This document shows, one piece after another, positions 1 to 7,890 of a DNA stretch of 64,000 bases (position 1 is the first letter of the stretch; the number at the start of each line of letters is the position of its first letter). The notes below the pieces were generated by a model. It was given only the letters and a program-made list of their open reading frames with translations, was not told the origin of the DNA and did not search any database. Location: assembly GCF_900142325.1 (NCBI RefSeq), contig NZ_FRAM01000001.1, forward strand, positions 186,001-250,000, in the 5' to 3' direction. The DNA is from Epilithonimonas mollis (GTDB taxonomy: Bacteria > Bacteroidota > Bacteroidia > Flavobacteriales > Weeksellaceae). The position numbers were made by a program, and so were the translations under genes.

Positions 1-1
1 T

Positions 2-385
2 GCCGCTTATATAGAAAATGATATTGAAATGAAAGGTGAAAATCAAGGTGTGGTAGTTTGTCCAGGTCCTAATCTGGCCTACTTTGATAAAGAAATTTCC
101 TTATCGAAAATGATACAGCATATCTATGGGAACACCAATGTTCTTCGAGATTCTTACCGCCCGAATATGTTTATCAACGAATTGAAAATGTATGTTGACT
201 TTCTGAAAAAAGGAATGCAGGAATCTTTTTCTGAAAACGAAAAAAAGTGGAATACATTCAGAAAAAATCTTTTGGAAGGTATCGATTATTATCAGAATCT
301 ATTTAAAAATACGTCTTTTTTCCAAAAAGAAATTAAAGATATTGAACAGGAGCTTCAAAAATATAAACTCTTACTGGTGCAATAA
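2..385 (+). CDS. C-terminal fragment of an unrecognised protein
   Basis: The reading frame is open to the left edge, so this is the 3' end of a longer gene; the ATG at 29 is unlikely to be the true start because codons before it (Ala-Ala-Tyr-Ile-Glu-Asn-Asp) continue in frame. About 127 residues are visible. The first part has a short hydrophobic strand (VVVCPGPNLAYF) and the rest is charged and helical, ending in a Lys/Glu/Gln-rich stretch that could form a coiled coil. I do not recognise a family and assign no function. It converges on the HAD phosphatase gene, with 12 bp between the two stop codons. Confidence 0.6.
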   Translation, partial: AAYIENDIEMKGENQGVVVCPGPNLAYFDKEISLSKMIQHIYGNTNVLRDSYRPNMFINELKMYVDFLKKGMQESFSENEKKWNTFRKNLLEGIDYYQNLFKNTSFFQKEIKDIEQELQKYKLLLVQ

Positions 386-397
386 AACCGGATTAAA

Positions 398-1204
398 TTA
401 TCGGATGACAGGATTAAGATATTCTTCAATTACTTCCAAAACACCAAATTCATCATTATTAGCGGCTAGAAAATTAGCCGCTTTTTTTACGGACGGATGG
501 GCATTTTCCATCGCGTATGAGAATTTGGAATTTTTAAGCATTTCGATATCATTCATATAATCGCCGAAAGCCATTGTTTGTGAAGGAAGGATATTCAGCT
601 TTTTTTGAATAATTTCCAGAGCTTTTCCTTTATTGATATTCCTGTTCATAACATCAACCCAATATTTTCCGGAAACGACAACCTCAAGATTCTCATCTTC
701 AAAATGTTTAAGATAGGGATAGATATTTTTTTCCGAACCTTCCGGATGGTAAACAGCAATCTTAAAAGCGTCATCATCAACTTCCAAAGTCAGGTCATCA
801 ACTTTCTGATTTTCTGTGTAATATCTGGTGAAATAATTGACAAATGTTTCATCGTCACTTTCATAATAAGCTTTTTTCTTGGCAGAAAGCACTGCTCTTG
901 CCCCGGGAATTCTCCGAATTGTTTTAATAATATCGATAACAAACTGATGCTCTAATTTGTCTGCAAACAATTCCTCATTTTTATAAACCACATAACCACC
1001 GTTTTCCGCAATAAAACCGATCTCGCTTTCAATTTCCGTAAAATATTGGGTAATTCCGGGCATTTGTCTTCCGCTTGCAGGCACAAAAAGTATATTTCTT
1101 TTTTTTAATTCTTCGTAGATGGCTGGAAAATCCGGACTCATTTCATATTCAGAATTAAGAAAAGTCCCATCCATATCAGTGACAATCAGTTTAATGTCGT
1201 TCAT
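398..1204 (-). CDS. HAD-superfamily phosphatase, Cof-type (IIB)
   Basis: A 268-residue cytoplasmic hydrolase of the Cof/YbiV type, probably acting on sugar phosphates or other small phosphorylated metabolites. Motif I is DMDGT at residues 10-14, with both Asp of the catalytic pair. Motif IV is GDYMND at 214-219, and the C2-type cap lies between them. Length fits the family (about 260-280). It sits 63 bp downstream of galT on the same strand, and a separate -7-like box overlaps the galT stop, so it may be transcribed with the galactose genes or alone. The family is clear; the substrate cannot be read from the sequence. Confidence 0.9.
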   Translation of the reverse strand: MNDIKLIVTDMDGTFLNSEYEMSPDFPAIYEELKKRNILFVPASGRQMPGITQYFTEIESEIGFIAENGGYVVYKNEELFADKLEHQFVIDIIKTIRRIPGARAVLSAKKKAYYESDDETFVNYFTRYYTENQKVDDLTLEVDDDAFKIAVYHPEGSEKNIYPYLKHFEDENLEVVVSGKYWVDVMNRNINKGKALEIIQKKLNILPSQTMAFGDYMNDIEMLKNSKFSYAMENAHPSVKKAANFLAANNDEFGVLEVIEEYLNPVIR

Positions 1205-1256
1205 AAATTTAATTTTATAAAAAAATCGGGAGATTTCTTTATTGTTAAATGTTTTG

Positions 1257-1264
1257 CAAAGATA
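1257..1264 (-). promoter_or_regulatory. Candidate -7 box for the HAD phosphatase gene
   Basis: On the minus strand this reads TATCTTTG, an exact match to the Bacteroidota -7 consensus TAnnTTTG, about 50 bp upstream of the start codon at 1204 and just after the galT stop. No TTG is seen at the expected -33 distance, so the assignment is weak. Confidence 0.35.
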
Positions 1265-1267
1265 AAA

Positions 1268-2326
1268 CTATCTTTTTATTTGTTTTTTATAATGAATATT
1301 TGAAAGATTTTTCAAGATTTCCGCACTTTGTTCCGGTGTTATATCACGTTGCGGTTCAGCGAGCATTTCGTATCCAACCATAAATTTTTTCACTTCTGCG
1401 CTTCGCAGTAATGGTGGATAAAAATGCATATGAAAATGCCATTCAGTATGAGAATTGCCGTCTGTTGGCGATTGATGAATTCCTGCTGAATATGGGAAAG
1501 ACATTTCGAAAAGATTGTCATATTTTGTAGTTAAATCTTTAAGAATTGAGGCTAAAGAAAGTTTTTCCCGATCATAAAAATCAAGAACATTTTCAATTTT
1601 TCTTTTGCTGACAATCATTGTTTCATAAGGCCAAACTGCCCAGAACGGAACTATTGCAATGAAATCTTCATTTTCTAAAATGATTCTCTCATCTGCTTCA
1701 AGTTCTTTTTTGACGTAATCTTCCAGAAGCGAATTTCCGCTTTTATCAAAATATCTTTTCAGATTATCCTGAGTTTTCAAAACAATAGACGGAATTGATG
1801 ACTGCGCCCAGATTTGTCCGTGAGGATGCGGATTGCTGCAACCCATTATCTGACCTTTGTTTTCAAAAATCTGCACATGATTGATGTAATCCAGATTACC
1901 CAGTTCCCTGTATTGATTTTGCCAAACGTCAACCACTTTTTTGATGTCATCCACTTCCATTTCAGGCAAAGTCAAACTGTGATTTTCAGAAAAACAGATG
2001 ACGCGGTTGATGCCTCTTTCCGGTTGTAATGAAAAAAAACCGGAAGTTTCTTCAGCAAATTCCACTTCATCTTTCATCAGGGAACCGAAGTCATTTTCAA
2101 ACACAAAAACACCTTTATAATCCGGATTTTTATCACCGTTAACACGCGTATTTCCTGAACACAGATAGCAGTTTTCATCGTGAGCAGGAAGCCTCTCTTC
2201 TGCCCTTTTCTCGGTTTGTCCCTGCCAAGGCCGGTTGGCGCGTTGCGGAGACACCAAAATCCACTCGTCCAAAAGCGGATTGTATCTTCTGTGCGGATGT
2301 TTTTTTTGATCAAATGACGAATTCAT
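1268..2326 (-). CDS. galT: Galactose-1-phosphate uridylyltransferase
   Basis: Leloir-pathway enzyme that exchanges UDP-glucose and galactose-1-phosphate for UDP-galactose and glucose-1-phosphate. The HIT-type active site His-Pro-His is at 175-177 when counted from an upstream ATG at 2350, within CSNPHPHGQIW. A metal-binding CxxC (CYLC, 61-64) and the C-terminal HTEWHFHMHFYPP motif are present. The frame has ATGs at 2350, 2338 and 2326. I prefer 2326 (MNSSFDQKKHPHRRYNP) because it keeps the overlap with galK to 17 nt, but 2338 is possible. Translational coupling with galK is likely. Galactose freed by the GH27 and GH97 enzymes further along would feed this step. Confidence 0.93.
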   Translation of the reverse strand: MNSSFDQKKHPHRRYNPLLDEWILVSPQRANRPWQGQTEKRAEERLPAHDENCYLCSGNTRVNGDKNPDYKGVFVFENDFGSLMKDEVEFAEETSGFFSLQPERGINRVICFSENHSLTLPEMEVDDIKKVVDVWQNQYRELGNLDYINHVQIFENKGQIMGCSNPHPHGQIWAQSSIPSIVLKTQDNLKRYFDKSGNSLLEDYVKKELEADERIILENEDFIAIVPFWAVWPYETMIVSKRKIENVLDFYDREKLSLASILKDLTTKYDNLFEMSFPYSAGIHQSPTDGNSHTEWHFHMHFYPPLLRSAEVKKFMVGYEMLAEPQRDITPEQSAEILKNLSNIHYKKQIKR

Positions 2327-3509
2327 TTTCTTTGTATTCATTAATTCCATCCGATATTTTTACTCGGTAAACTTTCATTTCGATGTTGAAAGCCGTTTTA
2401 TATTTCGCAGTGATATTTTCGATGACAACATCCACATTTTCATCTTTAATCAGATTGATACTGCATCCGCCAAAACCTCCGCCCATAATTCTTGCGCCTA
2501 AAACGCCGGTTTCTTTTAAAGTTTCTTCGACCATAAAATCGAGTTCATCACAGCTCACTTCAAATTCAGTAGAAAGTCCTGAATGTGTTTCATTTAAAAG
2601 TTCCCCCAAATATTCCGCATCGCCTTCTGACAAAGCTTTTGCTGCTTTTTCAACACGTTTGATTTCTTTGAGAAGATAAAGGCATCTTTTATAGGAAGTT
2701 TCGCCCATTTCCGCTCTTGCCTCGTCTAGCATTTCAAAACTAAAATCCCTAAATTTCTGGACTTCAGGAAACTTTTGCCACAATATTTTCTTGCCGTTGT
2801 CGACATCATTTCGTCGGTCGTTGTAGCCAGAAGTTAGGTGCGTATGTTTCACACAACTATCGAACAGAACCAAACTGTAACCTTCAATATTGGCTTCAAA
2901 ATACTGATGCTCCAGAGAGTTACAATCGAGCATTATCACCTGATTTTCTTTTCCAAAAACCGAAGAAAACTGGTCCATAATGCCACATTTGACACCGACA
3001 AAAGTATGTTCGGATTTTTGTCCGATCAACGCCAATTCTTTTTTAGATAAATTTAAATCAAAAAGTTCATTGAGAATATAAGCAAAACCACATTCCAAAG
3101 CAGCCGAAGATGACAAACCTGAACCCATCGGAATTGTACTGCTGAAAGCAATTTCCAAGCCCCCGATTTCTTTTCCGAATTCCTGAATCGCATTGAAAAC
3201 GCCAAGCAAATAATTCACCCAGGTCTGCGAAACCGGTGTTTGGTTTTCAGTCACATTAAAACTGAAAGAATCATTGAAATCTTTGGCGAAAAAAGTACAT
3301 ATTTCAGAATCATGTAACTTTTTCACTGCAAAACAAATATGTTTGTCGATGGCGGCAGGAAGTACAAATCCGTCGCTGTAATCTACGTGTTCACCAATGA
3401 TATTGATTCTCCCCGGAGCGAGAAAAATCCGTTCCGGCTCCGATTCAAAAGCCGACCGAAAAGCCTCTTTTGTGTAATTGATTAAATTCTCCTGCATAAA
3501 AATCTGCAA
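2310..3509 (-). CDS. galK: Galactokinase
   Basis: GHMP-family kinase of 399 residues that phosphorylates galactose with ATP to galactose-1-phosphate. It shows all family signatures: the galactokinase motif GRINIIGEHVDYSDG from residue 33, the ATP-binding PMGSGLSSSAA loop at 127-137, and the C-terminal GGGFGG motif near 342-348. Length matches bacterial GalK. A second in-frame ATG four codons in (MQENL) is an alternative start. It overlaps galT at its 3' end and follows the Gfo/Idh/MocA gene by 39 bp, consistent with one operon. No signal peptide, so cytoplasmic. Confidence 0.95.
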   Translation of the reverse strand: MQIFMQENLINYTKEAFRSAFESEPERIFLAPGRINIIGEHVDYSDGFVLPAAIDKHICFAVKKLHDSEICTFFAKDFNDSFSFNVTENQTPVSQTWVNYLLGVFNAIQEFGKEIGGLEIAFSSTIPMGSGLSSSAALECGFAYILNELFDLNLSKKELALIGQKSEHTFVGVKCGIMDQFSSVFGKENQVIMLDCNSLEHQYFEANIEGYSLVLFDSCVKHTHLTSGYNDRRNDVDNGKKILWQKFPEVQKFRDFSFEMLDEARAEMGETSYKRCLYLLKEIKRVEKAAKALSEGDAEYLGELLNETHSGLSTEFEVSCDELDFMVEETLKETGVLGARIMGGGFGGCSINLIKDENVDVVIENITAKYKTAFNIEMKVYRVKISDGINEYKENEFVI

Positions 3510-3548
3510 ATTATATTCTGTATGGAAAGTTTAAAATATTGACTAAAG

Positions 3549-4559
3549 TTACGCTTTTCTGTTCAGGTGACTATCCTGCTCAGTCGGAAAAACAATTCCT
3601 GCAAGAGTTCTGATTTGGTCTAAAGTCCGCATCAGCAAAATACTGTCGGAGTGTGGAACAACCGAACTTTCAGTCAATCCATTCAGAAGACAGTTTGTTG
3701 CGTGACGGGCTTCATACTGATAACCGAGACCTTCTTCTTTTTCTGTTTCGATAACTCGCTTTTCTCCATCAACATAATATTCTAAAATCGAAGTTGAAGC
3801 GTAAAAAGGTGTTGTTAGTTTTAATCTTCCAAGCGTTCCGGAAATTTCAAATTCTGTTCCTAAATTGGCTGAAATTGAAGAAAACAGACTTGCCATTGCG
3901 CCGTTATTATATTTAAAAATAACGGCACATTGCTCGTCAATTCTTTTTTCTGTTGAATTAACGCTGACATTAATATCATCCGGTTTTCCTAAAATGTCCA
4001 GCGTTGTAAATATGTTGTAAATCCCAATATCCATCAGTGAACCGCCACCTAATTCAGGATTTAACAAACGGGAATTTGGTTCTGCATTAGCCTGAAAACC
4101 AAAATTCGCCAAAACCACTTTGATGTCACCCAGACTTCCTCTTTTAACGATTTCTATTATTTTCTGATAATGCGGAAGAAATTTCGTCCACAACGCATCC
4201 ATCAAAAATAGATTTTTATTTCGCGCTAAATCTATCATTTCCAAAGCCTGATTTTCATTCAATGCAAATGGTTTTTCGCAGAGAACGGCTTTCGCATTAT
4301 TCAGGCAAAGTAAAGTGTTCGGATGATGGAGATTGTTGGGCGTCGCAATATAAACGATGTCAATTTCGTTAGATTTTGCGAGTTCTTCATAGCTTCCAAA
4401 ACTTATTGGAATACCAAATTCATAAGCAAAAGCTTTGGCACTTTCAACAGAACGCGAACCGACCGCTACTAGTTCAGCATTTTCGACAAATCTTAGATCT
4501 GATGCAAACTTATGCGCAATTGTTCCTGTTCCCAGAATTCCCCAGCGTATTTTTTTCAT
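3549..4559 (-). CDS. Gfo/Idh/MocA-family NAD(P)-dependent oxidoreductase
   Basis: A 336-residue cytoplasmic sugar or polyol dehydrogenase. The Rossmann nucleotide-binding loop GILGTGTIA is at residues 7-15, and the family's EKP motif with its catalytic Lys is at 95-97 (LCEKPFAL). The C-terminal half carries the GGGSLMDIGIY sequence usual for the alpha/beta substrate domain. It is the first gene of the galK-galT cluster, 39 bp upstream of galK, suggesting a role in galactose or another hemicellulose sugar. The family uses many substrates, so no specific reaction is assigned. Confidence 0.85.
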   Translation of the reverse strand: MKKIRWGILGTGTIAHKFASDLRFVENAELVAVGSRSVESAKAFAYEFGIPISFGSYEELAKSNEIDIVYIATPNNLHHPNTLLCLNNAKAVLCEKPFALNENQALEMIDLARNKNLFLMDALWTKFLPHYQKIIEIVKRGSLGDIKVVLANFGFQANAEPNSRLLNPELGGGSLMDIGIYNIFTTLDILGKPDDINVSVNSTEKRIDEQCAVIFKYNNGAMASLFSSISANLGTEFEISGTLGRLKLTTPFYASTSILEYYVDGEKRVIETEKEEGLGYQYEARHATNCLLNGLTESSVVPHSDSILLMRTLDQIRTLAGIVFPTEQDSHLNRKA

Positions 4560-4592
4560 ATTGATTTTCAGTTAGCTTAAAGACGAAGTAAT

Positions 4593-4676
4593 TTAACCAC
4601 AAAGAATACAAAGGGATTCACGAAGAGCACGAAACTTGTGTCCTTTGTGAAAAACCTTGTGTCCTTTGTGGTTTAA
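4593..4676. repeat. Inverted and direct repeat after the transketolase C gene
   Basis: The left arm AACCACAAAG pairs with CTTTGTGGTT at the right end. The unit TTGTGTCCTTTGTG occurs twice in a row inside. It lies between the stop of the transketolase C-terminal gene and the start of the Gfo/Idh/MocA gene. No U-tract follows, so it is a repeat rather than an obvious intrinsic terminator. Confidence 0.55.
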
Positions 4677-4712
4677 AATATCGCATTTTCTAAAAATGAA
4701 ATATTTCGAACT

Positions 4713-5669
4713 TTATGATTTTCTTTTCATCACTTTTTTCACCGCTTCAACGATGTCATTCGCAGTCAATCCGTATTTCTCCATTAGTTGGTCCGGTGTT
4801 CCGCTTTCTCCGAAACTGTCGTTTACCGCAACATATTCCTGAGGCGCCAAATGTTCCGTAATCAAAAGCTGTGCAACGCTGTCGCCCAAACCGCCAAGTC
4901 TGTTGTGTTCTTCAGCAGTAACCACGCAACCTGTTTTCTTTACAGATTTTAAAATCGCTTCAGAATCCAATGGTTTGATGGTGTGAATATTGATGATTTC
5001 CGCATCAATTCCCTGTTCCTCAAGAATTTCTCCGGCTTTGATGGCTTCCCAAACCAAATGTCCGGTCGCCACAATAGTCACATCTTTTCCTTCGTTCACC
5101 ATCCACGCTTTTCCAATTTCGAAAGTTTGATTTTCATCTGTGAAAACCGGAATCACCGGACGTCCAAAACGTAGGTAAACCGGACCTTCGTAATCTGCAA
5201 TAGCGATGGTCGCAGCTTTGGTCTGATTGTAATCGCAGGTGTTGATGACGGTCATTCCAGGAAGCATTTTCATCAATCCGATATCTTCCAGAATCTGGTG
5301 TGTTGCGCCGTCTTCACCCAAAGTCAAACCTGCGTGGGAAGCACAGATTTTCACATTTTTCCCTGAATATGCAACCGACTGACGGATCTGGTCGTACACT
5401 CTTCCCGTAGAAAAGTTGGCGAAAGTTCCTGTGAACGGAATTTTCCCTTCTGTTGCCAAACCGGCAGCCATTCCAATCATATTGGCTTCTGATATTCCGA
5501 TCTGGAAGAATCTTTCCGGTGCTTTTTCAATGAATTTTTCAAATTTTAAAGAGCCAATCAGGTCAGCACAAAGTCCGACCACTTCTGGGTTTTTATCGGC
5601 CAACTCTGCCATTCCGGCTCCGAAACCGCTTCGGGTGTCTTTTTTTTCTGTGTAGGTATATTTTTTCAT
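4713..5669 (-). CDS. Transketolase, C-terminal subunit
   Basis: The 318-residue pyrimidine-binding plus C-terminal half of a split transketolase. The catalytic Glu that activates thiamine diphosphate is E61 in GISEANM. The Pyr domain (about 5-170) is followed by the transketolase C domain (about 185-310). With the N-terminal subunit at 6270-7118 it should form the active enzyme that moves two-carbon units in the non-oxidative pentose phosphate pathway, needed for pentoses from xylan and arabinan. Split transketolases are known in Bacteroidota and other groups. Here the two halves are separated by about 600 bp of repeat-rich DNA, which is unusual. Confidence 0.93.
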   Translation of the reverse strand: MKKYTYTEKKDTRSGFGAGMAELADKNPEVVGLCADLIGSLKFEKFIEKAPERFFQIGISEANMIGMAAGLATEGKIPFTGTFANFSTGRVYDQIRQSVAYSGKNVKICASHAGLTLGEDGATHQILEDIGLMKMLPGMTVINTCDYNQTKAATIAIADYEGPVYLRFGRPVIPVFTDENQTFEIGKAWMVNEGKDVTIVATGHLVWEAIKAGEILEEQGIDAEIINIHTIKPLDSEAILKSVKKTGCVVTAEEHNRLGGLGDSVAQLLITEHLAPQEYVAVNDSFGESGTPDQLMEKYGLTANDIVEAVKKVMKRKS

Positions 5670-5837
5670 TTGATTTAGTTTGTTGATGGTTTTAAACGCA
5701 AAGAGCGTAAAGATTTTTTATCTTATTGAGAATTTTTCGTTCGCAAAGGCGCTTCGCTCACCTAAGGAATTATATTTAATGTTTTGTTTTGTGTTTTTTA
5801 CGGTATTTTGTTATTGTTTATAATCAATATTGAAGGC

Positions 5838-6013
5838 TTTACAGGTCACCTCTACAAGTTTTTATGATGCATAATTATTTTAATCTATTATCAGTTTGCT
5901 CCTATGGAGCTTTTTATATTATAAAGCCTATTAAGATAGAGCCCCAGTGTGGCGAACTGTTAATAGAAAATTAATTCTGCAGAATCCAGCTCCGTAGGAG
6001 CGACCTGTAAATT
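5838..6013. repeat. Cluster of short palindromic repeats (S family)
   Basis: Four copies of a ~25-30 bp unit with consensus TTAACAG-GTCG-CTCCTACGGAGCT, at about 5840-5861, 5886-5915, 5951-5966 (inverted, partial) and 5988-6010 (inverted). The core CTCCTACGGAG is a small hairpin. The same unit occurs near 25951-26087, 54151-54228 and 57824-57899. The whole gap 5670-6269 holds only this cluster and the R1 element; I see no gene in it. Confidence 0.6.
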
Positions 6014-6150
6014 AAACATCACAATAAATTCCATTGTTCTTCAAGAAAACTTTTTCTCTTGAATGCTTTGTTCATTGATTGGTTTTGAACAGCGAATCTA
6101 TCTCCACTTTATTATTTTTATTTTGAATAGATGAATCTCGTTCCTCGATT

Positions 6151-6255
6151 TCTCGCAGCCCCGCTTGAGTGGAGCTCTTTTTGCAAATTTTGGTGTTGGA
6201 AAAAGCGTTGGTAAATTTTCAAAAAAGCGGGAACGGAAGACGGATTAAGCTGCCC
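6151..6255. repeat. R1: ~100-bp interspersed inverted repeat
   Basis: The left arm begins TCTCGCAGCCCCGCTTGAG and runs into GAGCTCTTTTTG; the right arm runs AAAAAAGCGGGAACGG to GGATTAAGCTGCCCAAA. The arms pair at the outside (GCAGC with GCTGC) and inside (CTTTTTG with CAAAAAG). It starts about 15 bp after the stop codon of the transketolase N-terminal gene. It is the first of six copies in the window. Confidence 0.65.
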
Positions 6256-6269
6256 AAATTATTCTCAAA

Positions 6270-7118
6270 TTAATAATCGCCTAAAGTTTCTTCGAGTTGG
6301 TTTAATGCGGTTTGCAGTTGCTCGTCATTCGGCGCTTTGCCGTGCCACGCGTGGCTTCCCATCATATAATCTACGCCGTGACCCATCCCTGTTTTGAGGA
6401 GAATACAAATCGGCTGACCTTTTCCGGTTAAGGATTTTGCTTCGTCCAGAACGTTCAGAATTTCCTGCATATCATTTCCGTTTTCCACTTCCAGAACTTT
6501 CCAGTCAAAGGCTTCGAATTTGGTTTTCAGATTTCCTAAAGAAAGAACTTTTGAAGTTGGTCCGTCAATCTGCTGACCGTTGTAATCGATGGTTGCGATG
6601 AGATTATCGACCCTGTTGTGAGAGGCGTACATTATGGCTTCCCAGTTTTGGCCTTCCTGCAATTCGCCATCGCCGTGAAGGGTGAACACCAGATTTTCGT
6701 CTTTATCTAATTTTTTTCCGACGGCGTGACCGATGGCAACAGACATTCCCTGACCCAAAGAACCCGATGCAATGCGGATTCCGGGCAAACCTTCGTGCGT
6801 GGTTGGATGGCCCTGAAGTCTGGAATTCAGTTTTCTGAAAGTGGCCAGTTCAGATTTATCGAAATAACCTGTGTGCGCCAAAACGCTGTAAAAAACCGGC
6901 GAAATGTGACCGTTGGAAAGATAGAAAACGTCTTCGCCTTTTCCTTTCATATCAAAGCCGTCATTTCTTTTCATCTTGTCAAAATACAGAGCGACAAGAA
7001 AATCAGCGCAACCGAGCGAACCACCCGGATGACCTGACTGACAGGCGTGAACCATTCTTACAATATCTCTTCTGACCTGAGAAGCGATTTGATTTAATTG
7101 TTTAATATCGTGCATCAT
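6270..7118 (-). CDS. Transketolase, N-terminal subunit
   Basis: The 282-residue PP-domain half of a split transketolase, binding the thiamine diphosphate pyrophosphate and Mg2+. The GDG motif is at 149-151 (HGDGELQEGQNWEA), with the metal-binding Asn further on in IDYNGQQ. The QSGHPGGSLG and SGSLGQGM motifs are intact. The frame extends upstream to an ATG at 7211, but that part lies inside the transaldolase gene and does not look like family sequence. I place the start at 7118, where TAATG overlaps the transaldolase stop by one base, with a second ATG immediately after. This arrangement suggests coupled translation. Confidence 0.93.
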   Translation of the reverse strand: MMHDIKQLNQIASQVRRDIVRMVHACQSGHPGGSLGCADFLVALYFDKMKRNDGFDMKGKGEDVFYLSNGHISPVFYSVLAHTGYFDKSELATFRKLNSRLQGHPTTHEGLPGIRIASGSLGQGMSVAIGHAVGKKLDKDENLVFTLHGDGELQEGQNWEAIMYASHNRVDNLIATIDYNGQQIDGPTSKVLSLGNLKTKFEAFDWKVLEVENGNDMQEILNVLDEAKSLTGKGQPICILLKTGMGHGVDYMMGSHAWHGKAPNDEQLQTALNQLEETLGDY

Positions 7119-7771
7119 TATTGCATTTTTTGTGAATCTTTGATGAACTGCTCCAAACCTGAATCTGTTAAAGGATGTTTCAGTAACGAAAGTATCGGCT
7201 GAATCGGGCAAGTCACGACATCGGCACCGATTTTTGCGCAGTTGATGATGTGCATTGAATGACGAACCGAAGCGGCCAGAATTTCAGTTTCAAAACCGTA
7301 ATTATCAAAAATCAATCTGATTTCTTCAATTAAATTCAAGCTGTCTGTGGAAATATCATCGAGTCTTCCTAAAAATGGAGAAACGTAGGTTGCTCCGGCT
7401 TTTGCTGCTAAAAGTGCTTGTCCTGCTGAGAAAATCAAAGTACAGTTGGTTTTGATTCCTTTGTCTGAAAAATATTTTAAAGCTTTGATTCCGTCTTTTA
7501 TCATTGGTATTTTCACCACGATGTTTGGATGGATTTGTGCTAAAATATCGCCTTCAGCAATCATTTCTTCGTATGTTGTCGAAAGAACTTCTGCCGAAAT
7601 ATCGCCATCAACAATGTCGCAGATATCTTTGTAATGTTTTAGAATCGCCTCTTTCCCGCTGATTCCTTCTTTTGCCATTAGCGATGGATTGGTGGTTACG
7701 CCGTCCAAAATTCCCAAGTCGTTGGCTTCTCTTATCTGCTCCAGGTTGGCAGTGTCTATAAAAAATTTCAT
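7118..7771 (-). CDS. tal: Transaldolase, small TalC/FSA-type
   Basis: A 217-residue single-domain aldolase of the short transaldolase/fructose-6-phosphate aldolase family. The opening [16 protein letters not shown] and GVTTNPSL are diagnostic, and the Schiff-base lysine is K87 in VVKIPM. In this setting the transaldolase reaction of the pentose phosphate pathway is more likely than FSA activity; sequence inspection alone does not separate them. It is the first gene of tal-tktN-tktC. A palindromic candidate operator lies about 35 bp before its start, suggesting that it responds to arabinose or another pentose signal. Confidence 0.92.
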   Translation of the reverse strand: MKFFIDTANLEQIREANDLGILDGVTTNPSLMAKEGISGKEAILKHYKDICDIVDGDISAEVLSTTYEEMIAEGDILAQIHPNIVVKIPMIKDGIKALKYFSDKGIKTNCTLIFSAGQALLAAKAGATYVSPFLGRLDDISTDSLNLIEEIRLIFDNYGFETEILAASVRHSMHIINCAKIGADVVTCPIQPILSLLKHPLTDSGLEQFIKDSQKMQ

Positions 7772-7804
7772 ATGTTGATTTTTATTTTTATTATTGAGTT
7801 TTCT

Positions 7805-7827
7805 TTAAGTGTTAAATTTACACTTAA
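7805..7827. promoter_or_regulatory. Candidate AraR-like operator before tal
   Basis: AAGTGT-N7-ACACTT at 7807-7825 is the most symmetric copy of the window's shared motif AARTGT-N7-ACAYTT, extended to TTAAGTGT/ACACTTAA. On the minus strand, a possible promoter with TTG at 7843-7841, 20 nt, then TAAATTTA at 7820-7813 would place the -7 box inside the palindrome. Bound protein would then block transcription. Confidence 0.65.
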
Positions 7828-7890
7828 TTGATTAAAAAAACAACTTGCTGTCTTAAAAAAGATTCAGAAAGTTGTTGATTGAATTTTTAT

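Noticed and set aside
2077-2313. Alternative frame inside galT
   Set aside because: It is a shifted frame of galT, whose own frame is uninterrupted and has all active-site motifs; there is no sign of a frameshift.
5838-6013. Possible CRISPR array
   Set aside because: The repeats are short hairpins with unequal spacing and mixed orientation, and there are no cas genes in the window.
7119-7211. Longer N-terminus for the transketolase N-terminal subunit
   Set aside because: The extra 31 residues lie within the transaldolase gene and do not match transketolase; the TAATG junction gives a better start.
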